From Streptomyces sp. FIT100 (lineage in GTDB: Bacteria > Actinomycetota > Actinomycetes > Streptomycetales > Streptomycetaceae), in contig NZ_CP075715.1 in assembly GCF_024584805.1 (NCBI RefSeq), positions 4,102,526 to 4,166,525 on the forward strand: a stretch of DNA of 64,000 nt. The letters run 5' to 3'. The position numbers were made by a program, and so were the translations under genes. The stretch's first letter is position 1; each line of letters opens with the position of its first letter. Below, one piece after another: positions 51,504 through 58,862 of this stretch. The notes beneath the pieces were generated by a model. It did no database searches. It was not told the DNA's origin and worked only from the letters and a program-made list of their open reading frames with translations.

Positions 51504-53210
51504 ATGGCCGCTCGCAGGATGCATGCCGACGAGGCGGAGACCGATGTCTGCCTGGTGCGACGGCTGCTGGGCGCGCAGTTCCCGCAGTGGGCGGAGCTAC
51601 CCGTCACCCAGGTCGGTCCGGTCGGCACGTCCAACGCGATGTACCGGCTCGGCGAGGACATGGTCGTACGGCTGCCCCGGGTCGCCGGATCCGCCGCCGA
51701 CGTCGACAAGGAGCACACGTGGCTGCCGCGGCTCGCCCCGCCGCTGCCGGTCGCCATTCCGGTGCCGCTGGGCAGGGGCAGGCCCGGTGAGGGCTATCCC
51801 TGGCCCTGGTCCGTCTACCGCTGGCTCGACGGCGAGCCCCCCGGCCGCGCCGGTGCATCCGGTGAGGCCGGCGAGGTCGGAGACGTCGGAGACGCCGGTG
51901 GGCTCGCGGAGGATCTGGCCGGATTCGTCGGGGCGCTGCACCGGATCGATCCCGCGGACGGGCCTCCCGCCTACCGCAGCGAGGCGCTGGCGACACGCGA
52001 TACCTCGACGCGGGCCGCGATCGAGGAGCTGGCCGGGCGGGAGTACGGGTTCGGGTACGGGCACAGCGCCTCCCCAGCCGCGTCCGTCGCCGTCGCGACC
52101 GCCGTCTGGGACGCGGCCCTGCGGGCGCCCGGGTGGGACGGCCCGGCCGTCTGGATCCACGCCGGCCTGCAACCGGGCAACCTGCTGACCGTACGGGGAC
52201 GGCTCAGCGCCGTCATCGACTTCGGCTGCCTGGGGGTGGGCGATCCGGCCGTCGACCTGATCGTGGCGTGGTACGTGCTGCCCGCCGCCGCCCGCGGCGC
52301 CTTCCGCGCCGCGCTGGGCCCGTGGGCCGATGACGCGGCCTGGGTGCGGGGGCGCGGCTGGGCGCTGTCGATCGGGCTCATGGAGCTCCGGTACTACCGG
52401 GAGCCCAACCCGGTCATGGCGGCCACCGCCCGTTATGTGATCGGTGAGCTGCTCAGGGACCACGAGGCCGGCCGGGCCGGCCGGCCCGGCCGACGCCTCA
52501 CGGCGTCGGGACCGGCGGCCTCACAGCGCCAGGACCAGCGCCGCCCCCAGGCCGCCCAGGAGCAGCGCGAAGGCCATCGGGACCCATCCGCCGTCCCGCC
52601 AGGGGAAGAAGGCGTCGAGAGAGAGGCGCCGGGGGCCCACGGCGGCGATGGTCAGGGCGGCGACGGAGAGAAGCATGGGGTACGCGAAAGACGGGGGTCC
52701 GGCCGGCCACAGGCTCAGCTGGGGGGCGACGGACATGGCGTTCATCAGGACCCCGATCACGGCCGCCGCGGCGAGCGGGGTGAGCAGCCCGGCGGCCAGG
52801 CCCAGGCCGCCGAGGAGTTCCGAGATCCCGGTCAGGGCGGCGAAGAAGACGCCGGGTTCGTACCCCATCGCGGCGAAGCCCTTTCCGGTGGCCTCCAGGC
52901 CCGGCCCGCCGAAGCTGCCGAACAGCTTCTGGGCGCCATGGCCCGCCATGATCAGGCCCACGGCCAGCCGGAGGAGGAGCATCCCGACGTCGTCGGCGCC
53001 CACCGCCCCCGGCGCGGGCCGCGCGGTGAGGGCGTCTCGGCGGCGATGGGGCCGCTCTGTGGGGGAAGTCATCGGGGAATCACCTCCGGGCAAGGCCGTC
53101 GGCGGGTCTCACCTCTTCCGATACTGCCCTCCGCCCGGGAGGACGGCCAAAGGAGCGCGGGCGTTCGTGTGGCCGCTCTTGTACGGCTGCTCATGTACGG
53201 CCGCACTTGA
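51504..53210 (+). CDS. APH-family phosphotransferase-like gene, stop lost, Asp replaced
   Basis: The first 325 or so residues are an aminoglycoside phosphotransferase (APH/choline kinase-like) domain: QWAELPVTQVGPVGTSNAMY, MVVRLPRVAGSA, SVYRWLDGEPP, VWIHAGLQPGNLL and VIDFGCLGVGDPAVDLIVAW. Normal members end soon after the helix YVIGELLRDH; here no stop occurs, and the frame runs a further 240 residues of non-domain sequence, antisense through all of doxX, to 53210. In the catalytic loop the usual HGDL reads HAGL (residues 219-222): the catalytic Asp is Gly. The Mg-binding Asp239 is kept. The gene is therefore probably inactive or decaying, although no frameshift is visible. Confidence 0.75.
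   Translation: MAARRMHADEAETDVCLVRRLLGAQFPQWAELPVTQVGPVGTSNAMYRLGEDMVVRLPRVAGSAADVDKEHTWLPRLAPPLPVAIPVPLGRGRPGEGYPWPWSVYRWLDGEPPGRAGASGEAGEVGDVGDAGGLAEDLAGFVGALHRIDPADGPPAYRSEALATRDTSTRAAIEELAGREYGFGYGHSASPAASVAVATAVWDAALRAPGWDGPAVWIHAGLQPGNLLTVRGRLSAVIDFGCLGVGDPAVDLIVAWYVLPAAARGAFRAALGPWADDAAWVRGRGWALSIGLMELRYYREPNPVMAATARYVIGELLRDHEAGRAGRPGRRLTASGPAASQRQDQRRPQAAQEQREGHRDPSAVPPGEEGVEREAPGAHGGDGQGGDGEKHGVRERRGSGRPQAQLGGDGHGVHQDPDHGRRGERGEQPGGQAQAAEEFRDPGQGGEEDAGFVPHRGEALSGGLQARPAEAAEQLLGAMARHDQAHGQPEEEHPDVVGAHRPRRGPRGEGVSAAMGPLCGGSHRGITSGQGRRRVSPLPILPSAREDGQRSAGVRVAALVRLLMYGRT
52491..52508. terminator. Small hairpin between phosphotransferase domain and doxX ends
   Basis: CGACGCC (52491-52497) pairs with GGCGTCG (52502-52508) around a TCAC loop, directly after a CCGGCC-rich palindromic stretch (52466-52490). 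It lies where the phosphotransferase gene would be expected to end and 13 bases from the doxX stop. Confidence 0.55.
52521..53072 (-). CDS. DoxX family membrane protein
   Basis: A 183-residue four-helix membrane protein of the DoxX family: LLLRLAVGLIMAGHGAQKLFGSFGG (the family hallmark), GYEPGVFFAALTGISELLGGLGLAAGLLTPLAAAAVIGVLMNA and two further helices. DoxX-like proteins are linked to redox and oxidative stress functions in actinobacteria. The ATG at 53072 has CCGGAGG ten bases upstream. The XRE-cupin regulator is divergent, and a double palindrome stands between them, so doxX may be its target. The whole gene lies antisense inside the extended phosphotransferase frame. Confidence 0.9.
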   Translation of the reverse strand: MTSPTERPHRRRDALTARPAPGAVGADDVGMLLLRLAVGLIMAGHGAQKLFGSFGGPGLEATGKGFAAMGYEPGVFFAALTGISELLGGLGLAAGLLTPLAAAAVIGVLMNAMSVAPQLSLWPAGPPSFAYPMLLSVAALTIAAVGPRRLSLDAFFPWRDGGWVPMAFALLLGGLGAALVLAL

Positions 53211-53239
53211 GCGGCCGCAATCGAGTGGCTGCTCCGAGT

Positions 53240-53259
53240 GGCAAACGGTATTGCCGTTT
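53240..53259. promoter_or_regulatory. Double palindrome, likely operator of the XRE-cupin regulator
   Basis: Two overlapping perfect dyads: GGCAA-ACGGTA-TTGCC (53240-53255) and AAACGG-TATTG-CCGTTT (53243-53259). They lie 20 bases before the regulator's start and in the gap shared with divergent doxX. Binding by the adjacent XRE protein is inferred from position. Confidence 0.7.
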
Positions 53260-53278
53260 CGGGGACGTCGGCGGTCCA

Positions 53279-53908
53279 ATGGGTGGTGTGGAGCTCTCAC
53301 CCGCCATCGCCCGTGCCCTGACCGAGGTCGGCCCCAGGCTCAAGCGCCTGCGCACCCAGCGCGGAGTGACCCTGGCCGCGCTCTCGGAGGCCACCGGCAT
53401 CTCCACGAGTACTCTGTCCCGCCTGGAGTCGGGGCAGCGCCGCCCCAGCCTGGAGCTGCTGCTCCCCATCTCCCAGGCCCACCAGGTCCCCCTGGACGAA
53501 CTGGTCGGTGCGCCCGAGGTGGGCGACCCCCGGGTCCGGCTCACGCCCACGGTGGTGAACGGGAGCACCGTGGTCCCGCTGACCCGCCAGCCGGGGCCGC
53601 TGCTGACCTTCAAGATGATCATCCCGGCGTCCCGCAACACCCCCGATCCCCGTACGCACGAGGGCTACGAGTGGCTCTACGTGCTCGCGGGGCGGCTGCG
53701 GCTCGTCCTGGCCGACCACGACCTGCTGCTGGGCGCGGGCGAGGTGGCCGAGTTCGACACCCGGCTCCCGCACTGGTTCGGCAGCACCGGTGACGGACCC
53801 GTCGAGATCCTCAGCCTCTTCGGCCGCCAGGGCGAGCGCATGCACGTCCGTGCGCGGCCCGGCAGCGGCAAGCCCCGGGCCGACGGCCCGGGGCTCGCTC
53901 AGGCGTGA
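53279..53908 (+). CDS. XRE family regulator with cupin domain
   Basis: A 209-residue protein: an N-terminal XRE helix-turn-helix (about 10-68; VGPRLKRLRTQRGVTLAALS, TGISTSTLSRLESGQRRPSL) and a C-terminal cupin (about 105-190; THEGYEWLYVLAGRLRLVLADHDLLLGAGEVAEFDTRLPHWFG). Such proteins sense a small ligand in the cupin and usually repress their own and neighbouring genes. The cupin keeps a Glu and a His that could bind metal. No ribosome site is obvious before the ATG, so translation may start on a short or leaderless message. Confidence 0.9.
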   Translation: MGGVELSPAIARALTEVGPRLKRLRTQRGVTLAALSEATGISTSTLSRLESGQRRPSLELLLPISQAHQVPLDELVGAPEVGDPRVRLTPTVVNGSTVVPLTRQPGPLLTFKMIIPASRNTPDPRTHEGYEWLYVLAGRLRLVLADHDLLLGAGEVAEFDTRLPHWFGSTGDGPVEILSLFGRQGERMHVRARPGSGKPRADGPGLAQA

Positions 53909-53935
53909 CAGGGCGTGACGGGGCGGCGTCCGCGC

Positions 53936-55069
53936 CTACGGGTGCAGCACGACCTTCGTGTAGCCGTCGATCCGCTTGTCGAACTTGTCGTACGCCGACG
54001 GCGCCTGGTCCAGCGGGAGCTCGTGCGAGACGACGAAGCTCGGCTTCGCCCGGTCCTCGATGATCATGTCGCGCAGGTAGCGGTTGTAGCGCTTCACATT
54101 GCACTGCCCCGTACCCATCTTCAGGCCCTTCTCGAACATCTTGCCGATCGAGACGAGGAGCATGCCGTGCTGTGCCTGCTCGTCGGGGCCGCCGGGGTCC
54201 GACGGTACGTAGAGTCCGGGTACGCCGAGCATCCCGGTGGCCCGTACCGTGCCGACGAGCGAGTTCAGTACGGTCGCCGGCTCCTCGCGGTCGGTGCCGT
54301 GGGCCGTCGCCTGGTAGCCGACGGCGTCCACGCCCTTGTCCGTGCCGATGCCCTCGGTCTGGTCCTTGATCTGCTGGACGGGGTCGCCCTCGGCGAAGTT
54401 GATCGGGACCGCGCCGATCTCCCGGGCCTTCTCCAGCCGCTCCGGGACCCGGTCCACGACGAACACCTTCCGTGCGCCGCGCAGCATCGCCGAGTACGCG
54501 GCCATGAGCCCGACCGGCCCGCCGCCGTACACCGCGACGCTCTCGCCCGGACGCACCTGGGCGAGCTCGCAGCCGTGGTAGCCGGTGGGGAAGATGTCGG
54601 CGAGCAGCATGAAGTCGGTCTCGTGCTCGTTTCCCGGCGGGAGCTTCAGGCAGTTGAAGTCGGCGTAGGGGACGCGCAGGTATTCCGCCTGGCCGCCGGG
54701 CCAGGGGCCCATGGCCACATAGCCGTAGGCACCGCCCGCGAAGCCGGGGTTGACGGTCTGGCAGAAGCCGGTGAATCCCTCGTTGCAGTTGGTGCAGAAG
54801 CCGCAGGCGACGTTGAAGGGCATGACCACCCGGTCGCCTTCCTTGAGCGAGGTGACGCCCTGGCCGGTCTCCTCGATGATCCCCATGTTCTCGTGCCCGA
54901 ACACGATGCCCGGCTCGGCCGCCGTACGGCCCTCGTACATGTGCAGGTCGGAGCCGCATATCGCGGTCGACGTGACGCGTACGACGACGTCGTTGGGGTG
55001 CTTGATCGTGGGCTTGTCGACGTCCTCGACCGCCACGGTGAACGGTCCCTTGTACACGACGGCCTTCAT
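53936..55069 (-). CDS. Zinc-dependent alcohol dehydrogenase (formaldehyde dehydrogenase-like)
   Basis: A 377-residue medium-chain dehydrogenase. Catalytic zinc ligands are in TAICGSDLHMYEGR and FGHENMGIIEE; the structural zinc loop is NVACGFCTNCNEGFTGFC. The coenzyme motif is VAVYGGGPVGLMAAYSAM with Asp at VFVVDR, suiting NAD+. The insertion around PGFAGGAYGYVAMGPWPGGQAE and overall layout resemble glutathione-independent formaldehyde dehydrogenase. GGAGG lies seven bases before the ATG at 55069. The natural substrate is not determined. Confidence 0.92.
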   Translation of the reverse strand: MKAVVYKGPFTVAVEDVDKPTIKHPNDVVVRVTSTAICGSDLHMYEGRTAAEPGIVFGHENMGIIEETGQGVTSLKEGDRVVMPFNVACGFCTNCNEGFTGFCQTVNPGFAGGAYGYVAMGPWPGGQAEYLRVPYADFNCLKLPPGNEHETDFMLLADIFPTGYHGCELAQVRPGESVAVYGGGPVGLMAAYSAMLRGARKVFVVDRVPERLEKAREIGAVPINFAEGDPVQQIKDQTEGIGTDKGVDAVGYQATAHGTDREEPATVLNSLVGTVRATGMLGVPGLYVPSDPGGPDEQAQHGMLLVSIGKMFEKGLKMGTGQCNVKRYNRYLRDMIIEDRAKPSFVVSHELPLDQAPSAYDKFDKRIDGYTKVVLHP

Positions 55070-55294
55070 GGCTGCCACCTCCGCTCGGCGATGCACGTGT
55101 GATTGCCGCCCCGCCCGCCCGCCCTTCGGCGCCCCCTCGTTCCGGCCCTTGGCGCCGCGCCATGTCAGCGTGACCCTTCTCTCCATGATTCTCCGGCCAC
55201 CAGGATCGGACAACCCGGTAATCTCGGGAGGAATATCCGCCCCTGGTATGACCCGAGCGGGAGCGGACCGAGACACGGAGAAGGAGGGCGAGAA

Positions 55295-55486
55295 GTGGCA
55301 GCACAGCGGCTCGGGACCCTGCTCGTCCCAGTGCCCGGCCTGTCCGGCACCACCTACCCGGCCGGAACGACGGTGACCGTGCGCGGTCGCGGCGCGACGG
55401 TCGACGCCTTTGTGAACGGCGACTGGCTTCCGCTCTCGTGGTGGGAGTTCTGCGACGGACTCCGCGAGGACGTCGCGGACCGCTGA
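55295..55486 (+). CDS. Small protein, unknown function
   Basis: A 63-residue protein: VAAQRLGTLLVPVPGLSGTT, a beta-type middle (VTVRGRGATVDAFVNGDW) and a Trp-rich end (LPLSWWEFCDGLREDVADR). GAAGGAGGG lies six bases before the GTG at 55295, strong evidence of translation. No family is recognised. It is divergent from the alcohol dehydrogenase, with 225 bases of shared upstream DNA (55070-55294). Confidence 0.65.
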   Translation: MAAQRLGTLLVPVPGLSGTTYPAGTTVTVRGRGATVDAFVNGDWLPLSWWEFCDGLREDVADR

Positions 55487-55644
55487 CGGTCCACCGGCCG
55501 GACACGGTCCCACCTGCGGTGATCGGTGACGCCGACCTGTAGTGATCGTTGAGGCGGACATGCGGGCCGGACGGTCCGCATGCCGCCGCGCCACCCATGT
55601 CCTGCTCGCGATCGGCCGGCCCGCCCGCCGCGCCGAGGGCCGTC

Positions 55645-56007
55645 TCAGCGGGGGAACAGCCTCGCCAGCGGCCGTACGAGCAGCCGGGTCGCCCGCCAGG
55701 CGGCGAGGAGCGAGGCGAGGAGCAGCAGCACGCCGAGCAGATGGTGCAGGGCGCCCGCGATCCCCGCACGGCCGAGCAGCAGGGAGCCGGTGAGGCTGGT
55801 GGACCAGCCGAAGGCGATCAGCAGGGAGCCCGCGACGGAGACCGGGACCCCGCCCATGCCGAGCGCGTCGAGGTCCGCGTCCGCGTCGAAGGTCTCGGCG
55901 CCTGCGGCGCCGAGCAGGACCGTGAGCCAGAAACCCGCGGTCACGACGAGCGCCGAGGAGAAAAGGACCGTGGGAAAGGCCGCGGCGGCTTCGAGGAACT
56001 CGCCCAT
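55645..56007 (-). CDS. Small membrane protein, YqiJ-like N-terminal region
   Basis: A 120-residue membrane protein with three hydrophobic segments (FPTVLFSSALVVTAGFWLTVLLG, VPVSVAGSLLIAFGWSTSLTGSLLL, ALHHLLGVLLLLASLLAAW). The start MGEFLEAAAAFPTVLF and the D-A-D-x-D loop followed by LGMGGVPVSV resemble the membrane part of YqiJ/YuaF-like proteins. The OB-fold domain of full-length members is absent, and no flotillin gene is adjacent. The role is unknown. Confidence 0.6.
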   Translation of the reverse strand: MGEFLEAAAAFPTVLFSSALVVTAGFWLTVLLGAAGAETFDADADLDALGMGGVPVSVAGSLLIAFGWSTSLTGSLLLGRAGIAGALHHLLGVLLLLASLLAAWRATRLLVRPLARLFPR

Positions 56008-56317
56008 CCGTCTTCGCTTCCTCCCCCTCGCAGGCGCCGTCGGCGTGCCGGCCCCGGCGCGGGCCCCGGTGCGGGTGCCGATGCCGACCCCGGTGCCGGC
56101 CCCGGTGCGGCAGTTCCTTCCGGACTCCCGCACCGGGAACGTCCCCCGTGTTTCCCCGTACGCATCCTGACAGTGCTGCACAGGTGTTCGCATTGCCGGT
56201 CTCCGGCAGTCTTTACACTCTCCTGATGCCGGGTGCCGTCACTCCCGGCCCCTCTGCCACCCTGACTCCCGGACGTCAAAGAACCGTCAGAGGGACGTCA
56301 GGAAACAGGGGGATCGG
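56008..56317. other. Intergenic region with GC repeat and PucR-gene promoter
   Basis: A 310-base gap between divergent genes. At 56040-56112 there are imperfect repeats of ccggtgccgg type. Nearer the regulator, TTGCCG (56193-56198) and TACACT lie in a possible promoter, and TGCCGG-TCT-CCGGCA (56194-56208) is a perfect dyad overlapping it. No gene or RNA was seen. Confidence 0.45.
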
Positions 56318-57409
56318 ATGACAGGGTCCGAGATACGCGCCATACGCGCGACGCGCGAGATGCCCGACGCCTATCTGGACGGCTACGCCCGGATCCTGGC
56401 CGACGTCGCCCTGACCGGCCGCCGCCTCACCCGCGACGAGCTCGACGCCCGGCGCGCCCTCGGCGAACGGGCCGCCGAGGACGGCCACGGGCTGCGGGCC
56501 CTCGTGGCGAGTCATCTGGCCACGACCCGCCAACACTGGCCCGCCGCCGCGCCGGGCGCGTCGGTGGACGGGGTCCTCGCCGCCATGGCCCAGGCCGTGG
56601 ACGCCTTCGCCGAGGGCTTCGAACGCGCCCAGCGGTTCGCCGTACGCCAGGAGGAGGCCGCACGGCGGGAGTTCATCGACGACCTGCTGTACGGACGCAG
56701 CGACCTGGGCAGGCTGGCCGAGCGGGCGGAACGGTTCGGCCTGCGCCTCTCCCACGCGTACGCGGTCGCCGTGGCCCACGGCCCGGAGCCGTACGACGAC
56801 ACGCATCCCGTCACGCGGCGCGTGGACGGCGCGCTCGTGGGCCGCTTCGGCGACCGGCTGATCCTGCTCGCCACGAAGGAGGGGCGGATCATCTGCATCG
56901 CCCCCGGCGACCAGCCCGAGATGCTCGGCCACTTCGCCAAGCACGCGCACGCCGCCACCGACGGCGGCCAGGTGGCGATCGGCCGGCCCCATCCGGGCGC
57001 GGGCGGCGTGGTGCAGAGCTACGAGGAGGCCCTCGGCGCCCTCGACCTCGCCGCGCGGATGGGGTACGAGGAACCGGTGCTGCGCGCCGCCGAGTTGCTC
57101 GTCTTCCCCGTCCTCACCCGGGACAGACAGGCCATGGCCGACCTCGTACGCACCACCCTGGGGCCGCTGCGCACGGCCCGCGGCGGAGCACAGCCGCTCA
57201 TCGACACGCTGGCCGTCTACTTCGACGCCGGCTGCGTGGCCGCCGAGGCCGCCCGCCGGCTGCGGCTGAGCGTGCGGGCGCTCACCTACCGACTCGAACG
57301 CGTCCGCACCCTGACCGGGGCCGACCCGGCCGACCCGATGCACCGCTACACGCTGCAGACCGCGGTCATCGGGGCCCGGCTGCTGGACTGGCCCGCGCGG
57401 GAACTCTGA
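56318..57409 (+). CDS. PucR/CdaR-type transcriptional regulator
   Basis: A 363-residue regulator. The C-terminal helix-turn-helix of the PucR family is clear (IDTLAVYFDAGCVAAEAARR, LRLSVRALTYRLERVRTLTG). The middle (about 140-260) is a GGDEF-like CdaR domain without catalytic residues. The N-terminal 120 residues are helical (RRLTRDELDARRALGERAAE) and not the classic PucR sensor. AGGGGG lies before the ATG. The regulated genes are unknown; a dyad in its own promoter suggests autoregulation. Confidence 0.87.
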   Translation: MTGSEIRAIRATREMPDAYLDGYARILADVALTGRRLTRDELDARRALGERAAEDGHGLRALVASHLATTRQHWPAAAPGASVDGVLAAMAQAVDAFAEGFERAQRFAVRQEEAARREFIDDLLYGRSDLGRLAERAERFGLRLSHAYAVAVAHGPEPYDDTHPVTRRVDGALVGRFGDRLILLATKEGRIICIAPGDQPEMLGHFAKHAHAATDGGQVAIGRPHPGAGGVVQSYEEALGALDLAARMGYEEPVLRAAELLVFPVLTRDRQAMADLVRTTLGPLRTARGGAQPLIDTLAVYFDAGCVAAEAARRLRLSVRALTYRLERVRTLTGADPADPMHRYTLQTAVIGARLLDWPAREL

Positions 57410-57413
57410 GGAC

Positions 57414-57830
57414 TCACGGGTGCGGCCCGGCGGCGCCGCCCGGGTCGTCCACCTCGCGCAGCAGCTCGTGGAGGAGATGGGCGGCGGTGATCACGCCGAG
57501 GAGGCGGGGGGTCGTTCCGGTCCCGGACCTCTCGGCCACGGCGACGAGGGGGCTGCGGACGCGGGACATCAGGGCCGCGACCTCCAGGGCGGTGTCGTCG
57601 GGGTCGGCGACGGGCGGGGCGGGGGCGTTCCTGGGGAGGCAGTCGCCGACGCGGCGGCCGATCAGGGACCGGCAGAGGCGGTCGGCGTGCTTTTCGTCGA
57701 CGACGGCGGCGAGGGTGGGGTCCTCGATCACGTACTCGGGCACCAGGACCTTGATCATCTGGGAGCCGGCGAGGGCGTCGCTGTCCACGGTCACGTATTC
57801 GTACTCGACTGCCAGGTCTCGTGCGCGCAC
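57414..57830 (-). CDS. CBS-domain protein, probably internally deleted
   Basis: A 138-residue protein related to Streptomyces CBS-pair proteins: MRARDLAVEYEYVTVDSDAL begins a first CBS motif, and DPDDTALEVAALMSRVRSPL through LLGVITAAHLLHELL is a normal second one. The first CBS domain jumps from DSDALAGSQ to MIKVLVPEYV, lacking about 27 residues (the strand-helix that normally carries LPGLVVTD-type sequence), so the nucleotide-binding pair may not form. The GTG at 57830 has GAGGAG in front. In relatives this gene precedes an SLC13 permease gene; here that gene is also internally deleted. Confidence 0.72.
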   Translation of the reverse strand: MRARDLAVEYEYVTVDSDALAGSQMIKVLVPEYVIEDPTLAAVVDEKHADRLCRSLIGRRVGDCLPRNAPAPPVADPDDTALEVAALMSRVRSPLVAVAERSGTGTTPRLLGVITAAHLLHELLREVDDPGGAAGPHP

Positions 57831-57935
57831 GGCCGGCTCCTCGTCTGCTGCCGTTGGTCGCTGTCTCCAGCGTCGTCCATGTGGTCTGAGTCGTCTGCGG
57901 TATCTGCGGTATCTGCGTTCATGGGTTCTGACCGG

Positions 57936-58223
57936 TCAGGCCAGGGCGAAGTAGCGCAGCCATACGTACACCGCCGCGAGGGCCACCGTGATGGCGGTCA
58001 CGACGAGTCCGTACCTGGTGAAGTGCCAGAAGGAGATGGGGGTGCGGTTGCGTTCGGCGATGCCGAGGACGACGACGTTGGCGCTGGCCCCGATCGCGGT
58101 GGCGTTGCCGCCGAGACCGGCGCCGCCGAGCGCCGCCGCCACGCGGTGCACCTTCTCGCTGATGATCAGCGCGTATGTGCCGATGAAGATGACGAGCGCC
58201 GCCCAGCTCTGCCAGTCCTTCAC
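57936..58223 (-). pseudogene. SLC13/ArsB-type permease remnant with internal in-frame deletion
   Basis: A 95-codon frame that joins the two ends of a roughly 430-residue permease. The start (KDWQSWAALVIFIGTYALII, SEKVHRVAAALGGA) is the N-terminus of the family; directly after it comes GLGGNATAIGASANVVVLGI and IAERNRTPISFWHFTRYGLV to the last helix, which is the normal C-terminus. About 330 middle residues are absent while the frame is kept. The gene keeps its GTG start and GGAGG ribosome site. One complete transport fold cannot be made, so it is called a pseudogene; it may still give a small membrane peptide. Confidence 0.8.
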
Positions 58224-58401
58224 GATCCTCCGATGCGCGGGGAACCCCTGACGCCCGACTCCCGACTCCCGGCGCCTGACTCCGGTGTGGCTCCAGCATG
58301 ACGGGGAGCGGCGGGAAGGGTGCTGCACGGCGCGGCCTCCCGGGGGGAGGATGGAGGAGTCAGGAGTAGGGGATGGCGCCCAGGGAAGCGGGGCGGCGGC
58401 G

Positions 58402-58836
58402 ATGGGACGGGGACAGCTTGCCCGGCCGGGCGGGCACCGCGGTGTTCCGCACACCGCTGACCTGCGGGTCGAGGCATGGGCCCCCACCCGTGAGGACTGT
58501 CTGGCGCACGCGGTGCGCGGCGTCGCCGAGTCGTTCGCCGACCTCGGCGGGGCGGCGGTCACCCGCACGCGGGACGTGATGATCCGGGCGGAGCGCGACG
58601 AGGAGCTTCTGGTGGCCCTCCTGGAGGAGTTCGTCTACTGGCTCGACACCGCGGGTGAGGTGCCGGTGGACGTCGAGATCACCCCGGTCAGGGGCGGGTT
58701 GCAGGTGGGCTTCCAGGTCGCGCACGTCGATGCGCTGCCGCTGATCGGCGCGGTGCCGAAGGCGGTGACGCTGCATGAGCTGGCGTTCGCCCACGGGCCC
58801 GGGGGCTGGCGCTGCTCGGTGACGCTGGACGTGTAG
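58402..58836 (+). CDS. Archease (RtcB cofactor)
   Basis: A 144-residue archease, the small protein that lets RtcB turn over and load GTP. The conserved N-terminal motif is HTADLRVEAWAPTREDCLAHAVRG, followed by DEELLVALLEEFVYWLDTAGEVPVDVEI and the C-terminal KAVTLHELAFAHGPGGW. The start is set at 58402; a second ATG at 58351 would add 17 residues and lies right next to GGGGGAGG. The rtcB gene begins 26 bases after its stop, so the two should be cotranscribed. Confidence 0.92.
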   Translation: MGRGQLARPGGHRGVPHTADLRVEAWAPTREDCLAHAVRGVAESFADLGGAAVTRTRDVMIRAERDEELLVALLEEFVYWLDTAGEVPVDVEITPVRGGLQVGFQVAHVDALPLIGAVPKAVTLHELAFAHGPGGWRCSVTLDV

Positions 58837-58862
58837 GAGGGGCTTGCAGGAGGCGATCGATC

